Assembly (NCBI RefSeq): GCF_918797505.1
Contig: NC_092794.1
Location: forward strand, 1,178,001-1,242,000
Reading direction: 5' to 3'
DNA length: 64,000 bases
Source of the DNA: Bemisia tabaci
Lineage: Eukaryota; Arthropoda; Insecta; Hemiptera; Aleyrodidae
Of the stretch, positions 43,693-55,240 are shown piece after piece (the first letter of the stretch is position 1; the number at the start of each line of letters is the position of its first letter). Position numbers and translations under genes: made by a program. The notes below the pieces were generated by a model that saw only the letters and a program-made list of their open reading frames with translations, did no database searches and was not told the DNA's origin.

Positions 43693-45251
43693 TCGTAAAT
43701 ATTACTGTATGCAAGGGCCGAATTATAAAGAACTGAAATTCATTGGGGAATAAACTGCTAAGTTATAGCATAGCTTATAAGTGCCACTTTTATAAATAAT
43801 TACAGGGAATCAAGGTAAAAAGAGTAAGTAAATCAGTTTTTCAAAAATAATGAACTGCTTTTATTTTAAAGTAAACGCATTAAATAATTAGGGACAAATC
43901 TTAGAAGCTGAGTTCTTAAAACAAGCTTGACAACGTTAGAACGTTTTAGGTGCACTTTTACAAAATGAGAAAGAAAACAAAAAGGTAAATTTATCGAAAA
44001 TGTGGTCACAAATCACCTTAAATAAATATTTAAAGGACAATAAGAAAAAAATAAGTTAGATATTAACGAATAAATAATAAACGAATAAATTGCTATGAAC
44101 TTCAGACGAAAAAGAGGACTCAAAGTTCTAAAAGAAAAAATGAAAAAAATTAAAAAGATGGCGATCCTTATGCAATTATCGACAAAAAACCCTCCTTCTT
44201 CTAAGTCGCGTCGTACTAAAAAAAAGTACGTCTCTCTTTTTTTTTTAAATTCCAAATGTTGGTGATAGATAAAATAAAGTAAAGTGGGATGATCTATCAA
44301 ACAGCGCACCGATTTTTGGATGACTTTCGCATTTTGTCTGTACTTACCGTAGACCCGGCCTAGGGTGTATCTTATTTTTGAGTTTTGCGAAAATCAAGTT
44401 GGTCAACCCCTAAAAAGTTTCTATGTAGTCTCTAAATGAACCCCCTGAAAGGAAAAAATTTAAAAAAAATTTTAACCCGTGCCTCAAAGGGCCTAAAGGG
44501 CCTAAACCCAAAATTCAAAAATTTTGGCAAGCGACACATCAATTCTGAAGGAAAATGGCAAGTTACGGACCTTTTAGGACAGAAATTTCGTCCGTTTTGC
44601 CGTATCTTGAAGCGTAAGGTCACAAACGGCCCAATGACGACGTGAGGCTATGGGCTGGCGGGGCGCGCCGCGGCCGGCCCGCCGCTGAGCGTACGCGCGC
44701 GGCAGGGTTGCGCATCGCCGCTTTACACCGGCGTAGAGGAACGAACGGTGGGGTGGGAGGGGGATATCCGGTGGAAAAGCATCCACATTTTCTATCCATA
44801 ATGAAAATGCATTATACTTTTTCAATATAGATGAGGAAATATGAGCCATACAAGGAAGTGATGAAAAGAGTGACAAATACATAATATAGTTTGTACGGTT
44901 AGGAGTGTAAGTGGGGAAAATTTGCCGTAACTACAGAACAGCCCTGAAAATCTCCGGGAAATAAAAGCTGCTATTGATGAGAGGTTTGCATGAGAGGTTT
45001 AATTAAGGACTAATTAAAAAGATAGGAGCGATGTTGTCGAATCGTAAGCCCTTTACGCGATCAAAAGCGATTAGTGTAAATTTAATTGGAAAAGTTTAAG
45101 AAAAATTTGATGAAAGAAAATTGCCCCAAATTCGGGAAGTGCTTAAAGTGTTTTTCTATTATGTGAAGTGTTCGCACATGAATGTCAATGGCAGTAATTC
45201 CAATATGGAATGAAAAATGTAGAATCCCTGTGATACGTAGTGTCTATGTTT

Positions 45252-45646
45252 ACCCTCCTTTTCATTAATGCATTTAACGTGACATCAATTAGAAAGTTTT
45301 ATTCGAGAGGTTCAATATGGCTTACCCACTTACATTTTCTGGTACTGAACCCCCCCCCCCCCCCGCCACAGTTACTTGCTATAATCAAAAATGTAATATC
45401 AGTTTCTCGAAAAAATATGATTTAATTTGGGGTTTGAACCCTTTTCTTTATAACCGTGGGCAATGCCCTTGACCACTCGGCTACTGGGGAAGATTTGAGT
45501 AAATGAGGCTAATGTGTCATTTAGCCCCGTGGGTGAGGCCAGGCAATCAACATCAGCTGTAAGTTGGCGAAGCCAGATTGAACCGATTGATTAAAACTTT
45601 CTAATTGATGCCGCGTCAAATACACCAATGGAAAGGAGGGTATACA
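45252..45646. repeat. Inverted-repeat insert in the palindrome spacer, with tRNA-like sequence
   Basis: accctccttttcattaatgc near 45252 and its inverse near 45627, with a shared tcaatta gaaagttttatt block, bound a 395-bp unit. It occupies the left part of the palindrome spacer and contains a poly-C run and the tRNA-like sequence at 45429-45492. Confidence 0.55.
45429..45492 (-). repeat. tRNA-like (Ser/Leu-type) SINE head or tRNA relic
   Basis: On the minus strand an A box tagccgagtggtcaaggg and a B box gggttcaaacccc are spaced as in tRNA-Ser/Leu, but the anticodon stem does not pair cleanly and the acceptor stem is weak. Because it sits inside a repeat insert, a tRNA-derived SINE is more likely than a functional tRNA gene. 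Confidence 0.5.
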
Positions 45647-48600
45647 AAGTCTTATTGATGTATCAAACCTTCAGTGATTTCATATGAAATGAAAAAACTT
45701 GTTTTCTTCCGTTTGGCGGGACTCATAAGCGAGCGTGAATTTTTCCTGTCGAGAAACTCTCTCCTGGGCGCGAGCTTTCTTCTTGTCTGCTCTCCTCACC
45801 TCTGCTGCAATGATAGTATCCTTCACTGTGGATATTATGCATTCTCATTCAGGTTTTCGCTGAAGAATTAAAAATGCTTTATCCTCTTCATTTTCCATGA
45901 TATCTGGAGTATTGCATAAAGCAATGTCGAATAACACTTCGATTTTTGCCGTAAAATCAGTCTCCAAATTTTCTTGAACCAGCGATCGACGGCCAGCATT
46001 TTTTGATACGCGCCTCCACTCCTCATAAAAATATAAACATTTTTAAAAACATGGACACTATGTATCACAGGGATTCTACATTTTTCATTCCATATTGGAA
46101 TTACAAGATCAGAGGTTTTCGACGCACCGCCATTGACATTAATGTGCGAAAACTTCACATATTAGAAAAACACTTTAAGCACTTCCCGAATTTGGGGCAA
46201 TTTTCTTTCATCAAATTTTTCTTAAACTTTTCCAATTAAATTTACACTAATCGCTTTTGATCGCGTAAAGGGCTTACGATTCGACAACATCGCTCCTATC
46301 TTTTTAATTAGTCCTTAATTAAACCTCTCATGCAAACCTCTCATCAATAGCAGCTTTTATTTCCCGGAGATTTTCAGGGCTGTTCTGTAGTTACGGCAAA
46401 TTTTCCCCACTTACACTCCTAACCGTACAAACTATATTATGTATTTGTCACTCTTTTCATCACTTCCTTGTATGGCTCATATTTCCTCATCTATATTGAA
46501 AAAGTATAATGCATTTTCATTATGGATAGAAAATGTGGATGCTTTTCCACCGGATATCCCCCTCCCACCCCACCGTTCGTTCCTCTACGCCGGTGTAAAG
46601 CGGCGATGCGCAACCCTGCCGCGCGCGTACGCTCAGCGGCGGGCCGGCCGCGGCGCGCCCCGCCAGCCCATAGCCTCACGTCGTCATTGGGCCGTTTGTG
46701 ACCTTACGCTTCAAGATACGGCAAAACGGACGAAATTTCTGTCCTAAAAGGTCCGTAACTTGCCATTTTCCTTCAGAATTGATGTGTCGCTTGCCAAAAT
46801 TTTTGAATTTTGGGTTTAGGCCCTTTAGGCCCTTTGAGGCACGGGTTAAAATTTTTTTTAAATTTTTTCCTTTCAGGGGGTTCATTTAGAGACTACATAG
46901 AAACTTTTTAGGGGTTGACCAACTTGATTTTCGCAAAACTCAAAAATAAGATACACCCTAACCCGGCCGTATCGCGCGTCAGCTACGGGCTACGGTACCG
47001 GACGGCTACGGGCTACGGTACGGACGGCTACGGTGCGGACAAATCGTGTGATTATTGGCAACGGTGCTCGGGCATATTCACGCAGGTGGTTGAAATTCTG
47101 GATTTGAGGTTAAGATATCAGAGCGTATCAAAAAATACCAAAATTCGAGAGTTTGAAGTGATTTATGCATTAAAAAGGTAGGTATACGGTAAGGACATCC
47201 TAGATGGTCGTTAAACCTAGAAACTCATAAAAAACGGTCAAAATTTACTGTTTCATTGCGGTTTTTTTTCCTCTGCTCGACATCAGCGTGTGATAGTCAC
47301 GATAACGCAAAAAAAGTAAACAAAGTTCTTGAGTGCTGCACTCTAACGGAAGAAATGATGCTGAAAAAAGGGGGCTACGGTACAGGACGCGAATTCCGCA
47401 GACAAGGCTGCTTGACGCATAGACGGTCAATATTTTCACTTATTCGGATGAATATAACTGAAAATAATAAGTTAGGTACAAGTTGAGTGTGAATTTACAG
47501 CAAAAGTGGAAGTATTTAGATGCAAGGTGATGGTTATGAAGCGTTAAAGTTGCGCACTTGAGTCGCAGACAGGCTACGGTACAGGACATTTCAGCTGTTT
47601 AGGGCCAAAATTCTGATATTAAATGGCAAAAACTGCCTAAAACGATGTTTGGATCTGATTAAGCGTAAAATTTTGAACTAACTTAAAGAAAAAAGGTCAG
47701 ATTTTTCCATTTTGAAGGGCTAAAAAGTCGGGAGACATGGTAGAGCAAAACTTATTTGATTCTACTCATCAGTCGATTGAAAATAAAACCAAAACCAAAA
47801 GGGTGGGGTGGTCTCGTTTTTCGCCTGCTCCTCTGTCGCGCGGAGGTCTTTCCGGTCGTTTTTCGCAACCGGAGGACGCAGCGCCCGCACCCGCAACATT
47901 TCGCCCACTTTCTCCTCATTTTTTCCTTGTGGTCCACACTTCAGTAGTATACAAAGAAGAGTTTAAGCACAGACATTGTACCACATTATGCACAAAAATA
48001 TGAATTAAAATTGTGGGGGTGGGGTGGGCGGTGTTGTAAAGTTATGCATCGAAAATATGAATTAGATGGAAGAAGGGGTGGGCGGTGTTCAATTAAGGAG
48101 GTGAAGTGTATCGCATGTTGCCCCTTCAATCTGAGGTAATACTGCACTCAGGGCATGTTTTCCTTTCAATCCGGGGGAGATACCTTATTCCTGTCTAGGA
48201 ATGTGGCTATCGCCGCAGGGACTTGTATGAGAACGCTGTGGGTGTGTATTAGAATTCAGAATCTCGGATTTTAGGCCTGTAGATTTTGGTATCTAATTGT
48301 GGATATTAGCATGGAGTTGCGGACTCTAGTAATGGACATTTCGGTATGGGGTTATAATATTAGAATATTAGATGGGATCCATAATATTTTTTTTTTTTAA
48401 TGCATTGCTCTGTTACCGCCAACGTTACCTTTATCATTACTGTAATCGTTATCAGTAGCGTTAGCGTTACTGTTATCGACCTTGTCGATCCCCTTTTTTT
48501 CATCCTAACATGGATTCTTACGTATGATTATGTCTTGTCGGCAGAAGAGATTAATACTAATTTTACGGTTAAACAACATCCCAGCCATTGATCCAACTGT

Positions 48601-49344
48601 TGTGACTAGCATCCAGACCTGACTTCTCGAAGAAACCTTGGTTCTTCTAGCGATAGATGCGGCGGACGCAGACCTTTCCTCACGAGGAACGTATCCTTGT
48701 AGTTAGTGGGTTAAAGCTCTTTACAGCGGAATTTCTCTGTAATAATCCCACCGTGCATGTCTTTCAGATCGTAGGTGATTGGAATGTTCGATTGACGCTG
48801 ACAATCTTAATAACTTCAGTGCTCTAGTGTGGTGTGTATCATTTCTGGAGTACCATTTTGAGTTGTGATACGTGGATGTGACCTCCTACTTGTACTCTAA
48901 GGCGGTCTGGGAAGTCGTTCCAGGATCGTCAATACATCCTTGTCAGTACCGTCGATAGGTTTCATTTTGATGGTGCGATGAACACTCCCCTTGTGCTGGC
49001 GCATGAGTTTTGGTAACAAATCTAACCTCTGATTTGAGTTTTTTATGTACATTTAAACTTGATTAAAGTTGATTTTAAGCGCCCTATGAGGAGACTATAG
49101 AGCCCAACTAGCACTTGCTTTTAATGGAATATTGAGTGACTTTTTCTGGTGCTTGTCTTTGTCCTGGAACGACTAAACAACACTCTCTTTTAATATTGTG
49201 TATCTAATAAAAGATACTTGTCCTGAACTGATGCCTCTACATGGCCTACTCTACCCACAGTCTCTGTTTCCATAGACACATCCAATTTCAAAAAAAGCGG
49301 CATTTTCTATCCCTTAATTTTTTGTTCTTCCTCTTGTTCTGCAG

Positions 49345-49584
49345 GAGTTCCTGTCACCACGCAATGGAAACCAGCCGGGTATTTTTATCCTACTCAAATT
49401 GCACAGTTTGGACTAGCTCATTATAGCAAAAATTTAACAGAGCCCAAACCCAGGAGATCTGTCATCGCTCATAGCCATTCAGTTGACAAATCTTGGATCA
49501 TCCCTGAAGGCTCTTTGTTGACGTCTATTATTACAAATGATTCAAATACAATCAGAAGCACCCTTTTGAAATTCAGCACTGTTG
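49345..49584 (+). CDS. Glce: Glce/Hsepi exon 4 (residues 163-242)
   Basis: Acceptor ttctgcag, donor GTAATA. The split Gly codon (G/GA) is completed here, then VPVTTQWKPAGYFYPTQIAQ and GLAHYSKNLTE follow. This is the best conserved block of the C5-epimerase N-terminal half; the YFYP-x-QIAQ-x-GL-x-HYSKNLTE pattern is diagnostic. The exon ends in phase 1 inside another glycine codon. Confidence 0.97.
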
Positions 49585-50702
49585 GTAATACTTGTCATTG
49601 CTTTATCTCTTGCACAGCAAGACCTTTTTTTAGTTAAGCAGAGAATTGCTAGACTTGAACCTTCATACCCTGGCTTCTGGTTAAAAAATTTCGCCCTCTG
49701 AAAATCTGTGGGCATAGATAAAAACTTCTTTTGGAGATGACATAGCAGAAGTTTTCTGAAACTGGATTGGCATGATACTTATTTGTCACATTTTTTGAAA
49801 ATGTTCCTTACCCCTTCCTCCCTTACCTTGCTTACTTCCTGGTCCATCCAATTATAAAATAACTGGTACTTGTATCTAAAATCTAAATAAATCGAACTCA
49901 TCAACAGAGTTTCTCCTATCGATAGCCGCTAAAGTCATGTAAACAGGCCCAATAGAGCAGTCCAACAAACTGTTACCAAAAATGAAAATTTAAGGGGTCA
50001 GAGAGCTTACAGCAATGATGTCCTGCAAGTTTTGAAACTTCCTCCAGAAAGAAAAATTTCCCGAAAAAACCTGCGCTAATTTGCTGAATTATCACCAAGT
50101 TCGGCAATTTGTAACAGACATGCATTGAAACACTGTCAGCATTCTTTTTTGTCGGACAGAAAATCTTTCATTTTCAGAAATGCATTGTTTAACAACTAAT
50201 ATGTTGCTTCTTACTTCAAGTCTGTGAGTATTTTGAAAACGACTTAAAACGAGAGAAGCTGACAAACGGCTGAAGGCCTTAAAAAGAAAAACCCACAGAA
50301 GGCAGCCGATAGGCTCTAGTGAGGTGAGGTAGGAAAATGAAAAGGCGCGCTTGCGGAGAACGAATAGAGATTTATTCACTCAACACGGCTGGTGACAAAC
50401 ACTACAAACAAGTGAACAGATCCTCGAGATCTGGATGGAAAAAACTACAAAGAAAAACTACATTGGCGAAAGAACAGAAAAGATGGAAAAGTCGGTCGGA
50501 ACCAAGATCGTCGACCGGCCGAGAGCGAAGCGGAGCACTGACTGAAGAAGAAAATGGCGACGGCTCAGCTGATCGGCGAACTTGGCTCAGGGAGACAGTG
50601 ACGTCACCGCCACTCGCATCTCGAAAAATGGGAGTGGGGGAAACGGACACCGTCTCATCCTCCCCCTCTTAAAATGGACCCAGGGTCCAAAAGGGTTTTG
50701 CC

Positions 50703-50920
50703 AGAAGGGCTTAACAGTCTTAGAAAATTTACTACAAGAAATTACAAAATTGCTAGAAGGGCTTAACAGTCTTAGAAAATTTACCACAAAAAATTACAAA
50801 ATTGTGATTAAAGTTCCAAAGGTTCACCACAAAAGTTTCGAAAATTCCCTACCGAAGTTACAAAAGGTTTTTGCCAGAGGGGCGTAACAGTTAAGAAAAT
50901 TTACTATAAAAAATTACAAG
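50703..50920. repeat. 52-bp direct repeats
   Basis: agaagggcttaacagtctta is repeated at offset 52 with a following attacaaaattg, and a decayed third copy begins near 50876 (ggggcgtaacagttaagaaa). Confidence 0.8.
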
Positions 50921-51061
50921 GATCGCAAAATTTTACAAGAGTTTTACAATTTATTGCAGAGATTAACCAGAAATTCTACAAGGAGTACAAAATTTTGACA
51001 AAAATAAATTTGTACAGTTTCCATTAATATTGTTCTCTGCTTAACACATACATACAGCACG

Positions 51062-51183
51062 CAACATACTGCAATGCAGATTGATGAAACAATTACCAAC
51101 AAATAATTCTTTACAAGAATTACAACATACTGCAATTCAGATTGATGAAACAATCAACAACAAAAAATTCTTTACAAGAATTC
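51062..51183. repeat. 61-bp tandem duplication
   Basis: caacatactgcaat and gattgatgaaacaat followed by attctttacaagaatt occur twice at a 61-bp offset, differing at a few positions. Confidence 0.85.
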
Positions 51184-51548
51184 TGATTAACAGCAGACAA
51201 ACAAAAATCGTTAACAAAACAGTGTCCTATGAGAGAACAAAGAAAAAGGCGCATGAATCTATACTTCAGAAACATTTGCTGGGCATGTTTTGAGTAAAAA
51301 AAAAAATTCAAGAATTGGTCTTGAATGCACTAAGTTATCGAGTTGGAATATTGTGAAAAGAAAATTGATTAATCGATCAATTGGACCAAGTCTCACAATT
51401 TGGTGTGTAAAGCTTGCCTAAGTCCAAGCATCGGGGAGAGGCTTTTTCCTATTACAGAAAGACAAACTATGTGTCAACACCAGGGGTACCGGGCCGGAGG
51501 ACAAGCAAGTTCTGTAAGGACAAAAAGGTAGAGTTCAATATTGTAACA

Positions 51549-51750
51549 GAGGTAGCATGCCCAGGATTATCTCGAGGGGAGAGGCTACATGTTAAGTGAA
51601 GCTCGACACGACACCAAAAATAAGTGTTGACCAACACAAGGCGACTTCGCGAAATCGCGAGTGCGCAAGTGCATTTAAACAAAAGAAACAGAGTGTGCAA
51701 ATTAACAGAGGTAGCTTGCCCAAGAGAAACTCGAGGGGAGAGGCTACATG
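51549..51750. repeat. Spaced 43-bp duplication
   Basis: agaggtagcatgccca followed by ctcgaggggagaggctacat at 51549-51591 recurs at 51708-51750, with a taggc/tagct difference. Its origin is unclear. Confidence 0.75.
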
Positions 51751-52478
51751 TTTGGAGGAAATCAACACAACTGTATTTCAACACTATAAAAGGCAAGAAT
51801 AAGAACTAAATTCTATGCAGAAAACTGAGTGCAGACAAGAACATTCATTGAAAAATAACTGAAAGAGCATCTTTGACAATTTCTAACAAAAAAATTGTTT
51901 ACCAATTACTTTAAATTCGTCATTCCAAATAGAGGCATTTACAATTAATTTATAGTCATTACATGACGCATTAAATTACACACTTAGATCACAATTACAT
52001 ATAGGCACAAATTCATTATTGAACAACTGAACTTGCCTAAAGAGAAACAAAAAGTTCGGACCTAACAGTACCACTCCTACAATCTTTACTCAGAGTGTCC
52101 TTTTCGGTGGCCAACAGATTTTTCAATTAAGTAGAGCATAAAGTGAAAAGGTAAAAGAAAAAAAAATCTGAAATTTTTTTCCTTTGGAAAATTGGAAAAA
52201 TTAAGCGATTAATATTACAATTGAACAAGTGCAATTATTTATCCTGAACTCTTTATCAAATTTACAATTACTGAGCGACGTGTATTCACACAGCAATCAA
52301 AATAATATCTCGGCAATAATCTCTCTCCAAAAAATGATCAAAAAGGGAAGGTATCTACATTCAGAAGCAGGTCTATTATGGAACAACTAAACTTGCATCA
52401 AAAATTCAAAACAAAAAATTCACTGATTATTCTTAAGATTTTAGTTTATCTTTTGTATTATTTTTGTTTCCTGGGCAG

Positions 52479-52651
52479 GTGATGAAGGCGTTACTCTAAA
52501 TGCTAAGTTCAATTCAGATTTTGTCTTGAGTGTGGATCTCAAATTGAATGTTGATGCTAGCTCCTGTTTGCAAGTAACCCTTATGGATTTAGAGAAGAAA
52601 GAATTTTGGTTCCTTAATTACATCTGCGGAAACTTTTTCATAAAAGCTAAG
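52479..52651 (+). CDS. Glce: Glce/Hsepi exon 5 (residues 243-300)
   Basis: Acceptor tttcctgggcag, donor GTTTGT (less usual but valid). The split glycine codon is completed, then DEGVTLNAKFNSDFVLSVDL and LKLNVDASSCLQVTLMDLE follow. This is the family's beta-strand segment after the conserved substrate-side region. It ends in phase 0 at IKAK. Divergence from vertebrates is higher here than in exons 3 and 4. Confidence 0.92.
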
Positions 52652-54759
52652 GTTTGTTGAAAACGTTAGTTGTAAATTTAGTTCCTTTTCCTCTTTTAAA
52701 TTACATGCATATTTTTGTCCATCCATGTCTGTGGATTTGCAAAAGAAATGCAGCAACAAAGACTTTAATTATGTTTGAAAGATCATCCCAGTGACACAAT
52801 ATTTAGACACATTTTAGATATTTAGGCATTTCAAGTAGCTCATTTATCTTTATACTCATAATTTAACAGTTGAGTAGGTAGGTAAAGAAAGATTTTTTGA
52901 AAGTGCTTCACTCTGTACAATTAATGCAACAGTAAATCTAGCTCAAAAAAGGACCAAACCTTAAACGATTTCGCACACACTTTTTTTAAGTCTTTAACTT
53001 CTCCAAAACACACCTCGAGTCCCCAACCAAAGATTTACCATCAGGTCCCTTCCAGGATGCTGCAAAATTGAATAAAACAAGATGAAGGCCATCTGACATT
53101 ATCTGCAAAATAATTTTTGCCTTTGTCCAAGGGTTGTGCCAAAGGTTTTTGGGAGCAAATTCAATAAGTCCTCTTCTTCCCCTTGCTCTGTTCATGGCAC
53201 ATGTACCCTTAGTATTCTAAGGCATGCCCTCCTCTAGATGTTGGAACAAGCATTTTGACCATGCCATCTTTAAACAAGTCTCAACACTTTAAATTTTAAA
53301 AGTATGAAAAATAATAGAAATCGAGACACTAAAATTTAGGTGCAATACATTTTTAAAAATTGGTCTAAGTCCTCGCTCTACTAGCTGTTAAATTTTTTGT
53401 AAGAAAATCTACGTTACCATGGGAGCTGTGAAAACATAGGATATTGCAAATCCACCTTACTTGCCCTGGATTCTGTACTCTCCATGAAACTCTGCAAATT
53501 GCAATTAGACTCAAAATCTCAATAGGTCAAAAGTCATGAAGGTGAGATCTCATGTAGGTGTAAATTGTGTAGGTGAAAGATCTTAGGTGACCAAACCAAA
53601 TTTCACAGTCATGCTGGCCTATTATTGAAAACAGGCGACAAAGCTCAATCGACTCTATGTATGAGTTAGCTGAGAACGATTTTTCAACTCTAAGATCCGA
53701 CACTACAAGACATACTGTCTACTCGAAAAGGCACGGCAAATTGGCAGCATTGTCGTCGTCAGTTGCGTGCTCACTGAATTTTTAAACGTGTTTCAACCAA
53801 TCAAAATGCAGCATGACCAGTGATGACGTAGATGCATTGTGTAAGTCACCATTGAAGTCAGCAAAATGACGTCAGTCTGCCATTATTACTTATCCGCTTA
53901 TTGATGACATAGATTTGGTCGTAAACAACCCATCAACTGACTTGGCTAACGTATGGTCGGTTATCGGATCAAACCATCGGATATTCAGCGCTGCGCAATG
54001 AGGACTTAACAAACGCGTCTGTATACGTTGTTGCGCGAATCAAAGTTGCACTTTAGCATTTCAAAAATTCACTTTTCACTGAATCATACAAAAAAAATTA
54101 GAGGTTATTTTTCGACTAAGCCTTTGTTGGGAGCTCCAGAGGTGTCTTCAGCTTGCAGGCGCTTAGGCGGCTCCATGCTTCTGTGTTGTTAAGATATATA
54201 TTTTCTTTCCGCCTAGTCTATTGCGCAACACGAACAACATATGTGGAGTTGATATCGTTTTAATAATCGGCCTGTTGGCACTTGATATTGTAGGCTACTC
54301 CTGATACTTCTTTATTTTTAAGCTCAAATTTTAATCTTTCTATATGAAGCTACTGTTCCCACTCACGCTGCCCCCTGTAGAGAAAAATTGGCCGAAGCGA
54401 TTTTCTTTAAACTTGGTACACGCTTCGCTTTTGTCATGATAAGTTGATCAAAATTATTCTGATACGAAAACGTTGACCAGGACGCCCACAAGAGCGAAAA
54501 GTTGTTTCCCCCTATAGTAATGCATTGGAGATACGAGGTTGTTTACGAGCACCGCACTGAGGTTGAATCGTGTCGCGTGACTTCCTCAAGTATCAGTCCC
54601 CGAGTATCTCTTCAAAACTGTCTTCCATTTTTAATTGTATGTTAATGTTCCATCTTATAGGTCATTCGCTTCACTCATCGTATGTCTCTTTGACTTCCTC
54701 TCTTTTTTTCTTTTTCTTTTATATTCGATCTACTTAACAGAAACTCGGTTTTGGTGGGT

Positions 54760-55240
54760 AATTTTCGATGGGAAACTCGAATCAATGATCAGATTTTCAA
54801 AATTCCAAATCCAAGATGGCTGCCGTGATCTAAAATGCTGTGTCGGCTCCTGTTCAAATGATTTTTGTGAAACTCGGCATCAGGGGTATTATTCAACACA
54901 AAACTCGAATTTGTAGTCAGATTTTCAAAATCCGAGATGGCGGCCGTGCCTTAAAATGTCATCTCTGTTCCAGTATGATCGATTTTTGTGAAAATGGGTG
55001 TGAGAAAGTATTCTTTGATGAGAAACTCGTATTCTTTATAAAATTTTTGAATCTCAAAATCCAAGATGGCGGATACGGCCCATATTTCCATCTCGGCTAC
55101 TGTTCGATCAACTTTTGTAAACCTCTGTGTGAGGGGATATTTTCTGGCATGGAACTCGAATGTTTCGTTAAATTTTCAAAATTTCAAAATCCAATATGGC
55201 GACCTTGGCTTAACATCCTTTCTCAGCTCCTGCTTTATTG
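54760..55240. repeat. Degenerate tandem repeat, about 125-bp unit, four copies
   Basis: Each unit has aaactcgaat, then tttcaaaat and a ccaagatggcggc-like core, recurring near 54811, 54933, 55061 and 55191. The 133-codon frame across it follows from the repeat period and is not a gene. Confidence 0.8.

Larger units (their letters stand above)
44361..46960. repeat. 2.6-kb palindrome with near-identical arms
   Basis: The left arm 44361-45250 and right arm 46048-46960 are reverse complements. For at least 450 bp (44432-44882 against 46439-46889) translated frames on both arms are identical and exactly mirror-positioned about 45660.5, with no indels. The main difference is a 23-bp block present at about 46105-46127 and missing from the left arm. 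Each arm has a 90-bp GC-rich island (ggcgcgccgcggccggcc). The near-identity implies recent formation or gene conversion. Confidence 0.9.
43070..47766. mobile_element. 4.7-kb inverted-repeat element with CTACGGTAC(A)GGAC motifs
   Basis: 26-bp terminal inverted repeats (gagtagaatcaaataagttt... at 43070 and the inverse ending 47766) bound the region. A motif of the form ctacggtacaggac recurs near both ends: near 43263 (inverted), 43608, 43632, 43651, 43669 and 44346, and near 46984, 47002, 47030, 47186, 47373 and 47574. Subterminal repeats in both orientations are a feature of some cut-and-paste transposons, where transposase binds them. No transposase ORF is visible. The centre is the palindrome at 44361-46960. 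The exact ends and superfamily are uncertain. Confidence 0.55.
41503..49344 (+). other. Glce intron 3
   Basis: GTAAAG to ttctgcag, 7842 bp. It contains the 4.7-kb palindromic element at 43070-47766. In 41503-43069 and 47767-49344 I see nothing beyond AT-rich sequence, a GC-rich patch near 47810-47890, and a short local duplication of ggggtgggcggtgtt near 48007-48090. Confidence 0.8.
49585..52478 (+). other. Glce intron 4
   Basis: GTAATA to cctgggcag, 2894 bp. It carries three short duplicated stretches listed separately (50703-50920, 51062-51183, 51549-51750). These, with the A-rich acaaaattac-like composition, look like the remains of one repetitive element. No coding domain was seen; the 111-codon frame near 50337-50672 is composition-driven. 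Confidence 0.75.

Noticed and set aside
45429..45492. Functional tRNA gene
   Set aside because: A and B boxes are good, but the anticodon and acceptor stems do not pair well, and the sequence is inside a repeat.
44432..46889. Mirror-image open frames (102, 69, 63 and 62 codons) on both palindrome arms
   Set aside because: They are identical because the arms are identical. Several overlap on opposite strands, composition follows the GC island, and no domain is recognisable.
53000..53195. 69-codon minus frame starting MNRARGRRGLIEF
   Set aside because: Plausible composition but no family match, no splice context and no second copy; too little to call.
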